Shown: piece by piece, positions 63,277 through 64,000 of the stretch | Numbering within the stretch: the stretch's first letter is position 1 | Layout: each line of letters starts with the position of its first letter | NCBI GenBank assembly: GCA_018873245.2 | Contig: JAEMBT020000001.1 | Coordinates: 17,266,220 to 17,330,219 of the forward strand | Origin: Archegozetes longisetosus | Lineage: Eukaryota; Arthropoda; Arachnida; Sarcoptiformes; Trhypochthoniidae | Direction of reading: 5' to 3' | Length of the DNA: 64,000 bases | Program-made: the position numbers and the translations under genes | Notes under the pieces: generated by a model | Seen by the model: the letters and a program-made list of their open reading frames with translations, nothing else | The model's database searches: none | What the model was told of the DNA's origin: nothing

Positions 63277-63381
63277 ACAGAATATTCTAGCAAAATAACA
63301 GATTACTCTGGGAAGACAACAGAATGTTTTGACGAACGGACAAAATATTCTGGTAGAACAACTGAATATTTTGGTGAAACA
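63277..63381. repeat. 21-bp degenerate tandem repeat, five copies
   Basis: Units close to ACAGAATATTCTGGTAGAAC follow each other. Translated on the plus strand they give T-E-Y-S-G-K-T-like heptads in a 63-codon frame. I treat this as a repeat and not a gene because the frame has no convincing start and no homologue I recognise. Confidence 0.7.
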
Positions 63382-64000
63382 ACTCAATTCTTACGTTTAT
63401 CTTATGCGACATAACGTCAGAAAAGTTTTGTTTTGACAAAGTTTCGGACTTAATCAACAAAGGACAACAAGACTTATTTAGGCAATCGCTTATGCGATGC
63501 CAACAGAAATAATTATCTTATCTGACCAACATTTGCGACTGGATAATTGACTCTTGAAATCAACTATACTTTAGGCAAAAATAGCAACTTTTAATCATAA
63601 ATTTAACTGAAACAAAACGGTACTAGTCAAAAAGTTATGATTTCGATTAAATTACGATCGTTTAGTAAGTTTTGGCAGATATTATCTGAAATATTTTGTT
63701 TAAGGCTTGGTTTCAAGCCTTATCTTTTAATTAATATACATTTAGGGATAATGAGAATGTGTTGATGGAAATTATGGTCAAAATGGAAATGATTTGATTC
63801 TGCAAAAGTTCTATAAATACAAACCAATGGTTAGAATGGTTTTGTAGAGATAGATATCTTTTTTCTCCCTCAAGTTCTACCAAATGCTGATCTAAAAATT
63901 GTTGATCTTATTCTTCTTTGAGTAATTCTTTGTTCTCTCTAACAAATCAAATAATCTTTTTGTATGACGTCTATCCGTTCAATATGGACTTTGGATAGAA

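Larger units (their letters stand above)
59675..64000. other. Presumed first intron of copy B; no other gene recognised
   Basis: I searched by eye on the minus strand for a first exon ending in the ATTGACAG/GTGAG junction and did not find one. The sequence is AT-rich, and the frames at 62304 and 63223 (plus) have no family motif. Confidence 0.5.

Noticed and set aside
1-64000. tRNA and rRNA genes
   Set aside because: No convincing cloverleaf with A and B boxes and no rRNA core sequence was recognised by eye; a covariance-model scan would be needed to exclude tRNAs.

Overview
The window looks like nuclear DNA of an arthropod, most likely a mite or a related arachnid. It is strongly AT-rich and carries spliced genes with GT-AG introns. 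Short runs of the arthropod telomere unit TTAGG are scattered through it. It also holds several cut-down Tc1/mariner and hAT-like transposons, a secreted ankyrin-repeat protein of a kind common in mite genomes, and rhodopsin-class neuropeptide receptors. The arachnid assignment is inference; no ribosomal or mitochondrial marker is present.

Layout. At 0.1-1.7 kb there is a tandem repeat and an intact, intronless arsenite methyltransferase of bacterial type (275 aa). At 2.4-6.6 kb there are tandem repeats, three inverted-repeat elements and one internally deleted Tc1/mariner copy with perfect 28-bp ends. At 6.7-9.4 kb lies a single-exon gene (minus strand) for a secreted protein with about 24 ankyrin repeats in a higher-order array. 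At 9.5-10.6 kb there is a 1-kb inverted-repeat element. At 11.4-12.5 kb is a second, 5'-truncated and frameshifted copy of the methyltransferase with its 3' flank. At 12.4-14.9 kb is a complete seven-exon acid-lipase gene (minus strand, 433 aa), whose stop codon lies inside the duplicated methyltransferase flank.

At 19.6-33.2 kb is a complete four-exon class A GPCR (minus strand, 435 aa) with a 9.9-kb first intron that splits the DRY motif. At 57.5-59.7 kb is a same-strand paralogue, about 70-75% identical over TM4-TM7; it has an extra 59-bp intron, and its first exon is not in the window. The 24 kb between the two receptors holds only repeats and transposon remnants: a Tc1 relic, a mariner deletion derivative, an hAT-like MITE, fold-back repeats, microsatellites and a dispersed repeat that also sits in the receptor's first intron.

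The genes do not form a pathway. The readable story is of duplication: a laterally acquired-looking arsenic gene copied and decayed, an ankyrin array that has grown by blocks of five repeats, and a tandem receptor pair that differs by one intron. I found no CRISPR array, rRNA or tRNA, and no coherent new system beyond these.
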